NCBI GenBank assembly: GCA_946403855.1 | Contig: CAMJBH010000011.1 | Location: 1-64,000, forward strand | Length of the DNA: 64,000 nt | Source of the DNA: an uncultured Bacteroidales bacterium | GTDB taxonomy: Bacteria > Bacteroidota > Bacteroidia > Bacteroidales > UBA932 | Direction: 5' to 3' | Shown here: positions 31,136 through 40,530 of the stretch, one piece after another | Layout: the number at the start of each line of letters is the position of its first letter | Numbering within the stretch: position 1 is the first letter of the stretch | The notes under the pieces: model-generated | Databases searched by the model: none | What the model was told of the DNA's origin: nothing | Seen by the model: the letters and a program-made list of their open reading frames with translations, nothing else | Made by a program: the position numbers and the translations under genes

Positions 31136-32824
31136 CAGGAACGACAAGACCTCCGGAGTTTTAGTATAATCGGTAATCCAAATATAGTCCATTCCCTTTA
31201 TGCGCACGTGCGAATCTCCGCCGCCGTCGGCAAAGTCATCACCGATGAAAAGGACCTGGTCAAGTGTGTAACCGTGTTCGTTGGCATAACGCAAGGAGGC
31301 ATCGTACTTGTTGTACTGTTTGGCGCAGAAATCAAATGATGACGATCCGCCGATGTACACGCTGTAATCCTTGAATATCTCGCACACCTCGGGGTACATC
31401 ACCCGGCGCTTGGCACGGTCTGGATCGAACTTATGCTTGAGTTCCACCGGAGCATCTTTGCCGAGAAGACCCATCGTAACCATGCCTGTGGAATGGAATT
31501 CCAGGGGCTCGCCATAATACTGGGTGTAACCGTATTTCTGGCGCAGGTAATCATTCTGCTTGCGGAAGAAAGCGGTGTCGGCCGGGAATACATCTTCGCG
31601 CACAATTTTGAACTCGCCGTTCTCGACGGTGCTTTCCTGCATGCCGTAGTTTCCGAGGATATTCACCGGATACTCACCCATTTGCTTATACACGCGGGGG
31701 CAGTTGCCGGCACATACCATCACGATGTCGTACTTCTTACCAAGGGTATCGAGCATCTGGCGCGCTGCCGGCTCGAGAGGACAGCGATGGGCTGTAAGGG
31801 TGGCATCAAGGTCGAAGCACAAGAGCTTCTTCTGCTTCGCCCACTCCCCGTAACGCAGGGTCATGTCCTGCTCCGCCTTCATGAGGGCCTGGGGCTGGTC
31901 GAGGGTAGCGCTGAGCACTATATGCTTGCCTTGAGGATCGGGAGTGAACCAGGTATAACCTTCATCATCAACAGTTACCTTTCCGGCGACACTGTGCGTG
32001 AAGAGCTCGGGATGGATGGGATACAGCACGCTCAGAATGTCCCAGCTGGGACGGTCGTACGGCATCTGCTGATAGAGTTTGTAGCCTTCGACTACAGGAT
32101 TGGGCTCATAGTAACCCAGATTCTGCTCGATGAGCGCTCCGGGATACATGGTCTGCTTGCCTATCTCGAAGGGGTTCTGCCAGATGGCGGTAGGCCAAAG
32201 CTCAAAAACCTTCTTCATGGCAGGAATGTCATTCTTGACATTATACTCCGCACGCTTTTTCTCTCCGTAGCTGCCGGCCATGATGGAAAGGCCCTTGGTC
32301 TTTTGAGCCACGAGGTCCACGCCGCTAAGGGGAGAATACTCATCCGGAGCGCTCTCCAGCAGCTGTGCCAGTGTGGTGCCGAAGCCAAGGCTGACGAAGG
32401 TGACGCTGCCGTCCGGCTGGGATGCCAGAATCTTGCGATACAGAGCCACGGGCTCGGGATACTCTGTGGCAGTTTTGACAAAATCTTTCTCTGTCACGGT
32501 ATAATCCACATAGTCGGTGTATTCCTGCACAGGTGTAGCGCTCATGGCTACAGGCACTTCAGGGTGCCCGTAAAAAGTGCACACGGCGTCGGTGTAGGCC
32601 GCCGCTGTGGAACAGTTCTTATGGCATCCGACTGCCAGCAGTTCGGCCTCTCCGTTGTTCACGGCACGAAGGGCAAGAGCAAGGGCCAGGGCATCGTCGA
32701 TATCGTTGCCCATATCGGTTTCGATGATCATCTTCACTGGTGCAGACTCCGCCTGTTGTTGCCCTGGAGAGCAACAAACTAAAGCGAAAGACGCCGCAAG
32801 CAAGATTGACAGAGTTCTTTTCAT
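31133..32824 (-). CDS. Nucleoside hydrolase fused to a HAD phosphatase, lipoprotein
   Basis: 563 residues, two enzymes in one exported protein. The signal sequence ends in LVCCS (Cys 17/18). Residues 30-320 match inosine-uridine nucleoside hydrolases: IIETDMGNDIDDALAL (residues 33-48) supplies the calcium-binding Asp cluster that activates water for cutting nucleosides into base and ribose. Residues about 335-563 form a HAD-IIB domain of the phosphomannomutase type: LCFDLDATLT (nucleophile Asp and general acid/base Asp), VNILGNYGMQ, GGSSSFDF and FIGDDFADGGGDSHV. A hydrolase plus phosphatase suits extracytoplasmic nucleotide breakdown, or release of ribose from phosphorylated nucleosides. It is the last gene of the ribokinase-transporter unit, with hairpin 2 in between. 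Confidence 0.85.
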   Translation of the reverse strand: MKRTLSILLAASFALVCCSPGQQQAESAPVKMIIETDMGNDIDDALALALALRAVNNGEAELLAVGCHKNCSTAAAYTDAVCTFYGHPEVPVAMSATPVQEYTDYVDYTVTEKDFVKTATEYPEPVALYRKILASQPDGSVTFVSLGFGTTLAQLLESAPDEYSPLSGVDLVAQKTKGLSIMAGSYGEKKRAEYNVKNDIPAMKKVFELWPTAIWQNPFEIGKQTMYPGALIEQNLGYYEPNPVVEGYKLYQQMPYDRPSWDILSVLYPIHPELFTHSVAGKVTVDDEGYTWFTPDPQGKHIVLSATLDQPQALMKAEQDMTLRYGEWAKQKKLLCFDLDATLTAHRCPLEPAARQMLDTLGKKYDIVMVCAGNCPRVYKQMGEYPVNILGNYGMQESTVENGEFKIVREDVFPADTAFFRKQNDYLRQKYGYTQYYGEPLEFHSTGMVTMGLLGKDAPVELKHKFDPDRAKRRVMYPEVCEIFKDYSVYIGGSSSFDFCAKQYNKYDASLRYANEHGYTLDQVLFIGDDFADGGGDSHVRIKGMDYIWITDYTKTPEVLSFL

Positions 32825-32861
32825 TGTCTTGAATCAATAGGTTCTCAATTATTCAGGTTCT

Positions 32862-32942
32862 GTTATTCCGTAAGGGGGTGCCCTTCAGGGGCCTTTTCCC
32901 CATGTTTTATGGCCCCTGAAGGGCACCCCCTTACGGAATAAC
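32862..32942. repeat. Shared-loop hairpin 2 (between transporter and nucleoside hydrolase genes)
   Basis: Perfect 32-bp arms (32862-32893, 32911-32942) with plus-strand loop TTTTCCCCATGTTTTAT. In the sense of the flanking minus-strand genes the loop reads ATAAAACATGGGGAAAA. It starts nine bases after the transporter stop and has no U-run beyond it. Confidence 0.95.
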
Positions 32943-32951
32943 TCAACGAAA

Positions 32952-33974
32952 TCAATTACCAGCGATGACTATTGTAGCCAAGCCGGCAATGAAGAAACAG
33001 AACATAGCGGCAAGCAGCCAATAGACATTCTTCTTGGCGCCCTTGAACTCTTTCCAAATGAATACGCCCCAGATGGCGGCGATCATGGGTGCGCCCTGTC
33101 CCAGAGCATAGGACACTGCGGGACCGGCCTTTTCGGCAGTGATGTAGCTGAGCGCGGTTCCAAGGCACCAGATGGCGCCGCCGAGCATGCCCACGAGGTG
33201 AGTCTTGAAATCTCCCTTGAAATACTGGCTGTAGCTTACAGGCTCGCCCACGAAGGGCTTGCGCATCACTATAGTGTTGAAAACGAAGTTGCTCAGCAGC
33301 ACGCCCACTGTGAAGATAACGATGGCTGTGTAAGGAGTCACCTTACCTGCCGCAGGAGCGACGAAGTTGGAGGTGTCCATGGCCCTCATGACGAAAGAGG
33401 AGAAGAACGACATCACAACGCCGGCTATGAGCGCAAGTATAATGCCTTTGCGCTGATCAGCCTTGGAGATGCCGCTTTCACCTTTCTTGCCGGCAGCAAT
33501 GCCGTTAAACACAATTGCACATACAACCAGCGCAACACCGATGATAAGCAATGCCACATCACCGGTCTTGGAGCCTTGCTGCACAGCCACGCGGTAGTTA
33601 TTGATAACTCCCAAAACCAGAGCAAGACCTACGCCCAGAGGAAAAGCCACCGACATACCTGCTATGGAGGTAGATGCAGACAGCAGGATATTGGAGGCGT
33701 TGAAGATCACGCCGCCGAGCAGAATCCAGAGGATACTGGATGTCGATGCCTGGCCAAGGTCCTGCAGGAACGGACGGCCCTGGCTGCCGATACTGCCGGC
33801 TGTGAATGCCAGTAAAAGGGCGAAAACGACCATGCCGATTACATAGTCCCAGTAGAAAAGCTCGTAACGCCAGCTTTTGGCGGCTAGTTTCTGGGTGTTT
33901 CCCCATGATCCCCAGCAGAGCATCGTGACGAAGCAGAGCACGACGGCGAGGGCATAGCTATTTACTATAAACAT
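32952..33974 (-). CDS. DMT-superfamily sugar/nucleoside transporter
   Basis: 340 residues with ten hydrophobic helices in two five-helix halves. Features: CWGSWGNTQKLAAKSWRYELFYWDY near the N-terminus, AFPLGVGLALVLGVINNY in helix 4, and a second-half repeat with SYALGQGAPMIAAIWGVFIWKEFKG. This is the glucose/ribose-uptake (GRP) and ureide-permease branch of the DMT superfamily. In Bacteroides, members are often encoded with ribokinase and nucleoside hydrolase, and one is part of the ribose utilisation locus. It lies 12 nt after ribokinase and probably imports ribose or nucleosides across the inner membrane (inference). Confidence 0.8.
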   Translation of the reverse strand: MFIVNSYALAVVLCFVTMLCWGSWGNTQKLAAKSWRYELFYWDYVIGMVVFALLLAFTAGSIGSQGRPFLQDLGQASTSSILWILLGGVIFNASNILLSASTSIAGMSVAFPLGVGLALVLGVINNYRVAVQQGSKTGDVALLIIGVALVVCAIVFNGIAAGKKGESGISKADQRKGIILALIAGVVMSFFSSFVMRAMDTSNFVAPAAGKVTPYTAIVIFTVGVLLSNFVFNTIVMRKPFVGEPVSYSQYFKGDFKTHLVGMLGGAIWCLGTALSYITAEKAGPAVSYALGQGAPMIAAIWGVFIWKEFKGAKKNVYWLLAAMFCFFIAGLATIVIAGN

Positions 33975-33986
33975 ATCGCTAGACTT

Positions 33987-34889
33987 TTAGAGATTATCAA
34001 CTTCATTTCGGTACGGAGCGCTTGTCTGAGCCCCCATGCGCGTTACGGCCACCGATGAGGCGATGGTGGCCAGGCGCGCAGACTCCAACAGGCTCTTGCC
34101 TTCGGACAAAGCAGCAACCAGGGCCCCGTTATACACATCTCCGGCACCGGTAGTATCAATGGCCTGGACCTTACGTGCAGGTACGAGTTCAACCCCTTCA
34201 GGGGAACAGATCAAGGACCCATGGCACCCCATGGTGATGATTACATTCTTCACGCCCTTTGCAAACAAGGCCTCAGCGGCTTTGCGGGCACTGTCTTCAC
34301 CATCGACATGTATGCCGGTAAGCTGTTCAGCCTCGGTCTGGTTAGGGGTGATGAGCCAAATGTGACTGAAAAGTTCCTCCGGTACAGGACCCATCGGTGC
34401 CGGGTTCAGTATGGTCTTGATTCCCAGCGAGTCGGCCAATTCAACCGATCGCACCACGGTAGGCATGGGAATCTCAAGCTGCACCAACAAATACTCGGCG
34501 CCCTCCATGCAACGGCAGGCCGCATCGATGTCGGAAGGCAGCAGGTCATTGTTTGAACCCGGAGCCACGGCAATGCAGTTCTCGGCATTGTCATCTACAA
34601 AAATGAGGGCGGTACCGGTAGGCGTGGCCGAAAGCTTTATGCACGAGGTGTCGATGCCGTCCGCAGCAAACTGCGTGGCGAGCATTTCACCGCTTGCATC
34701 ATTGCCAAGGCATGTCAGGAACATTACGTTTGCGCCCATACGCGCTGCTGCCACCGCCTGGTTGGCACCTTTGCCGCCGTTGGCTCGCAGCAGAGTCGCT
34801 CCTCCTATGGTCTCACCCGGCCGGGGCAAGCGCTTGACGCGGGCCGTCAGGTCCACGTTGGAACTTCCTACAACAATGATTTTCTTCAT
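33987..34889 (-). CDS. rbsK: Ribokinase
   Basis: 300 residues, PfkB family. The N-terminal signature NGGKGANQAVAAARMG (residues 37-52) and the C-terminal ATP/anion-hole motif DTTGAGDVYNGAL (residues about 240-252, catalytic Asp in GAGD) are intact; VVGSSNVDL at the start is typical for RbsK. It phosphorylates ribose to ribose-5-phosphate. It is the first gene of a three-gene run with the DMT transporter and the nucleoside hydrolase fusion. A promoter box TAATTTTG lies 23 nt upstream, in sequence similar to that of the susC promoter. Confidence 0.92.
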   Translation of the reverse strand: MKKIIVVGSSNVDLTARVKRLPRPGETIGGATLLRANGGKGANQAVAAARMGANVMFLTCLGNDASGEMLATQFAADGIDTSCIKLSATPTGTALIFVDDNAENCIAVAPGSNNDLLPSDIDAACRCMEGAEYLLVQLEIPMPTVVRSVELADSLGIKTILNPAPMGPVPEELFSHIWLITPNQTEAEQLTGIHVDGEDSARKAAEALFAKGVKNVIITMGCHGSLICSPEGVELVPARKVQAIDTTGAGDVYNGALVAALSEGKSLLESARLATIASSVAVTRMGAQTSAPYRNEVDNL

Positions 34890-34912
34890 AATATGATTAT
34901 TGGTAGCGCATT

Positions 34913-34920
34913 CAAAATTA
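34913..34920 (-). promoter_or_regulatory. Probable promoter of the ribokinase unit
   Basis: TAATTTTG on the minus strand, 23 nt before the rbsK ATG and beginning within the 39-nt gap after the MBL gene. The surrounding sequence TATTAATTTTGAA resembles TTAATTAATTTTGAA at the susC promoter (45671-45686). Confidence 0.5.
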
Positions 34921-34928
34921 ATAAAAAA

Positions 34929-36146
34929 CTATAAATGCTGGATTGTAGAGGCGTAAATAACCTTAAAATCTTCAGAGAAAACATCAAGTACAAATATTTG
35001 ATACTTTTTGCCCCCCGGATAGACCCTTACGACAACATGCCCGGCAGGTTTGAAATTTGACCAAAGTTCCTCGCCCAAATCTTCTTTCGGACTGTCAGTA
35101 GTAATATAGAACTGTCTGTCATCAGGATAAATGCTTTTGTCAAGCATACGCTCCATAGTGGGAGGATAAGGATGCTCTCTGTGTCCGGCCGTCACGATAA
35201 ACACTTCCGGCCTGGTAGCACGAAGAAGACTCTCATTCATCACATCTGTAGCGGCATGATGATCGCATTTCATCACATTTACTCTTCCGACCACTTTGGC
35301 TACTTCTGATTCAAAATCCCTTTCCTGGCATTTATATCTCGGGAAATTCAGTCCCGGTATATCTCCGCAGTTATAGTATGTGAATTTTCCATAACGGATT
35401 CGCACACCGCAACTGGGCATGTTTTCGTCAAACAGAGTGGAATCTCCCTGATAGATTACGCGGGATGATGAGCCATTACCAGTCCAGACACGTGCGTTTC
35501 CTATTAAATTGCGGATCTCGAACTTTCCGGCGTATCTACGCGGATTATGCTTTAGCACGAATTGATTATTACTCCCTACCTCAAAACACTGCATATCCAT
35601 GCCACGGGAACGATGATAAGATATAAACTTCTGATACTCACCAAATAGAGGCGATTCGCCCAATATCTTTTCCCTGCTTGGGAAACTATACTCGGGCCAG
35701 TCTCTGTCAACAAGTGTACGGAAACTTATGGAATCGCCTACATAGGTGAGGCCTGACAGTTCATATCCATGTTCTCCGTGGACAGCACCCTTTAGAGAAC
35801 CGAGATGATCTGCATGAAAATGAGTAAGGAGCACATAGTCCAAATACTCCGGATCAGGAGAAAAATGCCTTATGTAGCGACATATCCACCCGCCTGTCGT
35901 CCGTGTCGTATCAGGGACTCTGCGGTACCAGTGACGGGATCCATGCGGCAGACCGTTATCGCCTGCATCGATCATAAATGTAGTCCCGTCAGGTAATACC
36001 GAGAATATGCAGTCCCCCTGGCCTGTTGCTATATGGTGTATATCCATATAGCCCTCTTTCCATGAGGGCATAATATCCTCGGCCCGGTTTGTACAACAAC
36101 AGGCCGAGGATATAATCAATGCGCCTAACAGCAAGTGCAGGTTCAT
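34929..36146 (-). CDS. Metallo-beta-lactamase-fold lipoprotein, ComEC-like hydrolase domain
   Basis: 405 residues. Signal sequence with a Cys cluster at SSACCC, so lipid-anchored. The fold is a metallo-beta-lactamase of the ComEC/Rec2 branch: HIATGQGDCIFSVLPDG, MIDAGDNG, the metal site LTHFHADHLGSLKG, then NCGDIPG, and MKCDHHAATD near the C-terminus. Enzymes of this branch include extracellular nucleases and phosphodiesterases. In this operon (15 nt after the BIG2 gene) it may split nucleic acids or nucleotides outside the cell before the nucleoside hydrolase acts; this is inference. No transmembrane ComEC part is present. Confidence 0.8.
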   Translation of the reverse strand: MNLHLLLGALIISSACCCTNRAEDIMPSWKEGYMDIHHIATGQGDCIFSVLPDGTTFMIDAGDNGLPHGSRHWYRRVPDTTRTTGGWICRYIRHFSPDPEYLDYVLLTHFHADHLGSLKGAVHGEHGYELSGLTYVGDSISFRTLVDRDWPEYSFPSREKILGESPLFGEYQKFISYHRSRGMDMQCFEVGSNNQFVLKHNPRRYAGKFEIRNLIGNARVWTGNGSSSRVIYQGDSTLFDENMPSCGVRIRYGKFTYYNCGDIPGLNFPRYKCQERDFESEVAKVVGRVNVMKCDHHAATDVMNESLLRATRPEVFIVTAGHREHPYPPTMERMLDKSIYPDDRQFYITTDSPKEDLGEELWSNFKPAGHVVVRVYPGGKKYQIFVLDVFSEDFKVIYASTIQHL

Positions 36147-36161
36147 TGTTCCGAACTGCTG

Positions 36162-38435
36162 CTACTTATTGTAAAACTTGCAATTACTGTAATCGTGTTT
36201 GCCTGGTTCGCTCTTGTCCCAACCTATACAATACTGGAGATAGTTATCCGCTGTAAGCACTGTCTCTACACCATCGATAATAATCTTTCCTGCTACATAC
36301 ATAGGATGCTCAGGAGTGCCGGGAGTCCAATCATCATTTGCATTGCAGTAGCCGGAGAACATACCGACAGAGCACTCAGCAGGTGCTTTTATTGTACAAT
36401 TCACGATTCCGGAAATTTCGGCGGTAGGGAAAGGTCCCATGCAACCGAGGAAACCGCCGGCCATCTGCTTGGGAGCAGTCAGAACAAGATCTCCGTAAGC
36501 CTCACAGTTGATTATAGGATGCTTGTCGCCACGCACGTAGCATCCAAGGTTACCGATGAACGATCCGGTATTGTGATTTGCCACCACATTGGGGCCAAGT
36601 TCCACTGTACCGTAGTTCTTACAGTTCTCCATCCAGCCGGTTCCGCCGGTAAGACCGCCGGCACGGATCTTTCCATAACCGTTGCCGAGAATCTTTCCGT
36701 AGTTGGAGCAACCGATCATCTTGCATCCTGTTGCAGTAGCATCAGCTTCCATATCCATCTGGGAAGAAATGCCACCGACATATTGGTAGCCGTCATTTGA
36801 GTCTGTGGTGAGAGTAACATCTCCCCTGTTGACACAATTAGTACAAGCTGGATATGCGAAACCGTTCGCTATAGTATAATCGTTCTGGTTGACGCAGTAA
36901 ATACCCGCGGCAAAGTGCTGTTTATTGCCACCAAGAACGGTTCCGAGGCCGGAATCGCTGTTAAGGTGAACCTTGCCTGTATTCTCGCAGTCTTTAATAT
37001 AACCGCCGGACATGATTCCAACGATTCCGGCTACATAGGGACGGCAGCAAGCCGTCTTTTCGGCAGTGTTTACGCATGGAGCCACAACGGTAATTTCACC
37101 GGTGTTCTTACATCCTTCCACTCCCCTGTCGGTGAGCGCGACTTTGTTTTCACGGTCGGAGTTCACAAAAACGCCTATGACGCCTCCCACCTGGAACGGA
37201 ATATTGACTGCATTGGCGGTATTCACAACGAATTCTCCAATAACACCGGCCTTTGCAAGGACGGCAGTCGAAGGGTTATGAGATATTGCTGCGTTGTTGG
37301 TGCAGTTTCTCACAAAACCTGCGGTTGCGCCTACCACACCGCCCACTGTAGGAGCAAGTGTTTTTTCATTGTCGGCTGTTACGCCTATTTCCAAGTTACC
37401 GTTGTTGACGCAATCTTCAACGGATCCTTCACGGGTATTCGCAGCCACAAGGCCACCAAACAGGACATAACCATTCTGTGACTCGTCATACTTAATGAGT
37501 GCATTGTTCGTACAACCCGAAACAATTCCTTTATTGACCAGCACAAGAGGAGCGAATTCTCCCGAAATCGGCTCGATCTTGCAGGACTTGTCAATGACAA
37601 GATTCTTCACGGTTCCTTCATTGCTTGCAAACAGAGCATCTGTGATAACAGCATTCTTGATACTGAAATTCTGGCCGTTGAATGTGCCCTTGAAGGACAA
37701 AATCTGCGGGATGTTCTGACCGGCGAAATCAATATCGGCAGCAAGCTTGACATCATCGTTTTCCGTCAAATCTCCAGCTGTTTCAACGAAGGCCAGGAAT
37801 TCTTCGGCAGTCTTCATGCCGTTGTCGGAAACGCCGGAAACAGTTACCGTACTTGATGCAGATAGTTTTCCATCTTTCGTAGTAGCGGTAATCTTGACAC
37901 TCCCCTTGGTCTTTCCTGCCTTAATCTTTGCTATCAAGGAATTGGATGCATCTGCCTCTACGGACACAATTTCAGGCGATTCACTCTTCCACGTAACTGT
38001 ATTGTCAAGAACGTAACCGTCAGGTTCGAGAGTAACCGTGAGCGTTGCAGATTCCGCATAACCCAGCTCAAGTGTTTCCGGCTTAATGGTTATAGCCGTT
38101 GCAGGACCTTTGACAACCACCTCGCAAGTTCCTGTTTTGGTCCCTGATTTTGCGGTGATGGTCGCACGTCCGCCCGAGATGGCGGAGACGATACCGGCTT
38201 CGGACACAGTTGCCACCTCAGAATTGCTTGACGACCATGTAATATCCTGATTCGTTGCATTTGAGGGTGTAATAACTGCCGACAAAGCTTCCGTATCGCC
38301 GGCATTCATCTCAAGAGTTTTGGGAGAAACTTCAATAGCTCTCACCACGACAATTTCTTCTTCTTTTTCTTTACAAGAAGAGAGTGCGGCTGCTGCCAAC
38401 AGGACAGCAAAGGATAGTTTAACAATTCTGTTCAT
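36162..38435 (-). CDS. BIG2-domain surface lipoprotein
   Basis: 757 residues. Lipobox LSSC at residue 21. Two BIG2 (bacterial Ig-like group 2) domains follow: AIEVSPKTLEMNAGDTEAL to about residue 110 and AITIKPETLELGYAESATL to about 200. Then residues 205-730 form short repeats with Cys and Asn-rich turns (GCTNNALIKYDES, DCVNNGNLEIG, NCTNNAAIS, GCKNTGEIT, DCENTGKVHL, NCVNRGDVTL). This is a GLUG-type beta-solenoid as seen in surface adhesins. It probably binds the substrate or polymer for the SusCD system. It is encoded between the phosphoesterase and the MBL gene with gaps of 25 and 15 nt. Confidence 0.8.
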   Translation of the reverse strand: MNRIVKLSFAVLLAAAALSSCKEKEEEIVVVRAIEVSPKTLEMNAGDTEALSAVITPSNATNQDITWSSSNSEVATVSEAGIVSAISGGRATITAKSGTKTGTCEVVVKGPATAITIKPETLELGYAESATLTVTLEPDGYVLDNTVTWKSESPEIVSVEADASNSLIAKIKAGKTKGSVKITATTKDGKLSASSTVTVSGVSDNGMKTAEEFLAFVETAGDLTENDDVKLAADIDFAGQNIPQILSFKGTFNGQNFSIKNAVITDALFASNEGTVKNLVIDKSCKIEPISGEFAPLVLVNKGIVSGCTNNALIKYDESQNGYVLFGGLVAANTREGSVEDCVNNGNLEIGVTADNEKTLAPTVGGVVGATAGFVRNCTNNAAISHNPSTAVLAKAGVIGEFVVNTANAVNIPFQVGGVIGVFVNSDRENKVALTDRGVEGCKNTGEITVVAPCVNTAEKTACCRPYVAGIVGIMSGGYIKDCENTGKVHLNSDSGLGTVLGGNKQHFAAGIYCVNQNDYTIANGFAYPACTNCVNRGDVTLTTDSNDGYQYVGGISSQMDMEADATATGCKMIGCSNYGKILGNGYGKIRAGGLTGGTGWMENCKNYGTVELGPNVVANHNTGSFIGNLGCYVRGDKHPIINCEAYGDLVLTAPKQMAGGFLGCMGPFPTAEISGIVNCTIKAPAECSVGMFSGYCNANDDWTPGTPEHPMYVAGKIIIDGVETVLTADNYLQYCIGWDKSEPGKHDYSNCKFYNK

Positions 38436-38460
38436 TTTAGTAGGTATTAATGTGATATAG

Positions 38461-40530
38461 TTATTTTTTCTTGAAATCCTCGTAATCGGTGGTCAGGGTA
38501 TTGCAAGTATAGACGACCTCCTTTCCGCTGGAAGGGAATGTTCTCGTCACCCTTACTTCCCAATTCTTCATTTCCGACGGCAAAGTTCCCTGCGGTTTAT
38601 AATACCAATATGACCCGGCGGTACTGTTCCAGGTGGTGCTGTTCTTGTTTCTCTCGTTGAAAAAATATGAGAACGCACAGACATTGGTACTCTTACCGGT
38701 GCCAAGATGGGAGAAGTCTCCGACTTTGCTGCCGTTTTGATACAATTCGACTTTTACATATTTAGAGTCATCGTCGAACACCTCAACCACAAAACAGTCC
38801 TTGAATGACGCATATCCGGTGCCGACTATATTGGCAGCACCGCCTTTATTGTCGGTTCTATACCAATTGCACAGATAACCCTTGCCTCCTGTGTATGTCT
38901 GGTTACCGTCATATACGCGCAACTGATGCGCCGCATCCTTCCTCGTACCTTTAGGGAGCCATTTATCAACCACATTACCGGAAATCTCTAACACATGATA
39001 TCCTGCAGGATTAGCAATGACATCCACCGTTGAACCAAACTCCCACCAAGCCCCGCAGGCAGTGCTTGTCACGTTCTCGTATGCAGGCACACCGCTCTTT
39101 CCGGCAAAAGTATGGATGTGATTACGCCCAAAATGAGTATGGCCGGAAACAATGTGTATATTCTTGAACTGTTTGGCATAGTTCTTTATGTCCGTGGCAT
39201 GCTTGGTCACTGAATAAAACGGAGCATGAATACAAAGAATCAAAAGCTTATTGCCTTTATCCTCGACATTCGAAATATCTTTTTTGAACCATTCAATCTG
39301 GTCTTCGGTCATTCCGAGATCGTATTCATGCCATGTCATGCCATTGGGCTTACCGCTGTTCTGTTCACGGTTCTTGACTATAATGTTGTCGAAACAAACC
39401 ACATGGGCAAGCCCGCGGTCGAATGAATAATCGATAGGGCCGAATGTGTCCACGAACGGCTGAGCGGCGTCGTAAGCATTGTCAACCAAAGCATTATGGT
39501 CATGGTTACCCATAACCTGGAAGAAAGGCATCGCCTTGCCGTTGATCGTGACACCGGACATGGATTTTTTAATAAGAGGCCAGACATTGTTGCTGTCGTG
39601 CACGATGTCTCCAAGAACCACAGCATAGGGATTTGGATAGTTGCCTACGTATTCCTTCATATCGGCAACAGTCTCGTTGATATAACGGTTAACCTCGGAT
39701 GAAGTGCCACATTGAGGGTCTCCGATCGCCACCAGAGTCCAGTCCGTTTCCGGCTTGGCCAGCGGCACAAGCGTCCAGTCATTGCGGATACGGCCTTGTG
39801 CTGGCACGGAAAGAATATTTTTATAAAATGCAGGAATACCGTTATCGGTTGGCACTTCATATCCTGCAGGCACCGTGAAATACACATACCGGGTGACACG
39901 CCTCGGGTTGCTCACGTAGTCTTGGGTAGCCTTGAATTGATATACCCCATTAGCATCCGTAACCACCAAACTGTATCCGTCCGAGACCGCAACGCCAGGA
40001 ATCCCTTTACCAGTGTTCTGATCCTTTATACACCCAACAATATTGTTGCCGGCTTCAATGGCAGTTCCCTCAACTAAGTCTGGATCAGTATCATGAGGCT
40101 GCTCCTCCTGCGGCTTGAAAGCTTCTATTTTTTCGAGCTTGCGCGATGTAAATTCAAGGCACGCAGGGCTTGAATTCACAAGCACGAAGGGCGTGGGGCC
40201 GACTGAAGAAAACTTATATCCCTCGGAGGAAACAGTACAAGTATAGATCTTACCGGTAGATTTAAACATTGCCCCCTCGGCATCGACAACTCCTCCGATA
40301 CATTTTACTTTTTGGTTTCCGGTGTATGAAAACAATTCATAATTGCCCTGGCCGTCAAATTCGAAGTATTCCCTGACGGTTGCATCTGCCCATCCTGCAG
40401 AAGTCTTCAGCTGCGAAAAGGCCCATTTCCCGGACATAGTCGCCGGTGCATCCGATGCCGGGTTGACCTTTCCGCAACAGACGACCAGAAATGTCAGTAA
40501 AAGGGTTGCTAAAAGATTATACTTTTTCAT
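38461..40530 (-). CDS. Calcineurin-like phosphoesterase with N- and C-terminal domains
   Basis: About 689 residues. Lipobox-like VVCCG near residue 20. Residues about 20-130 are a lipocalin-like domain (SGKWAFSQL). Next comes the calcineurin N-terminal Ig-like domain (VGCIKDQNTGKGIPGVAVSDG). The catalytic metallophosphoesterase core has VAIGDPQCG, VLGDIVHDS, QVMGNHDHN, CIHAPFYS and VSGHTHFGRN, the full set of metal ligands. A C-terminal MetallophosC domain closes the protein. Relatives remove phosphate or split phosphodiesters outside the cell. Its ATG overlaps the susD stop (ATGA), so it is translationally coupled to SusD and belongs to the substrate-processing set. Confidence 0.88.
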   Translation of the reverse strand: MKKYNLLATLLLTFLVVCCGKVNPASDAPATMSGKWAFSQLKTSAGWADATVREYFEFDGQGNYELFSYTGNQKVKCIGGVVDAEGAMFKSTGKIYTCTVSSEGYKFSSVGPTPFVLVNSSPACLEFTSRKLEKIEAFKPQEEQPHDTDPDLVEGTAIEAGNNIVGCIKDQNTGKGIPGVAVSDGYSLVVTDANGVYQFKATQDYVSNPRRVTRYVYFTVPAGYEVPTDNGIPAFYKNILSVPAQGRIRNDWTLVPLAKPETDWTLVAIGDPQCGTSSEVNRYINETVADMKEYVGNYPNPYAVVLGDIVHDSNNVWPLIKKSMSGVTINGKAMPFFQVMGNHDHNALVDNAYDAAQPFVDTFGPIDYSFDRGLAHVVCFDNIIVKNREQNSGKPNGMTWHEYDLGMTEDQIEWFKKDISNVEDKGNKLLILCIHAPFYSVTKHATDIKNYAKQFKNIHIVSGHTHFGRNHIHTFAGKSGVPAYENVTSTACGAWWEFGSTVDVIANPAGYHVLEISGNVVDKWLPKGTRKDAAHQLRVYDGNQTYTGGKGYLCNWYRTDNKGGAANIVGTGYASFKDCFVVEVFDDDSKYVKVELYQNGSKVGDFSHLGTGKSTNVCAFSYFFNERNKNSTTWNSTAGSYWYYKPQGTLPSEMKNWEVRVTRTFPSSGKEVVYTCNTLTTDYEDFKKK

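Noticed and set aside
31433..32782. Open frame of 449 codons opposite the nucleoside hydrolase fusion
   Set aside because: Antisense of a gene with two complete active sites.
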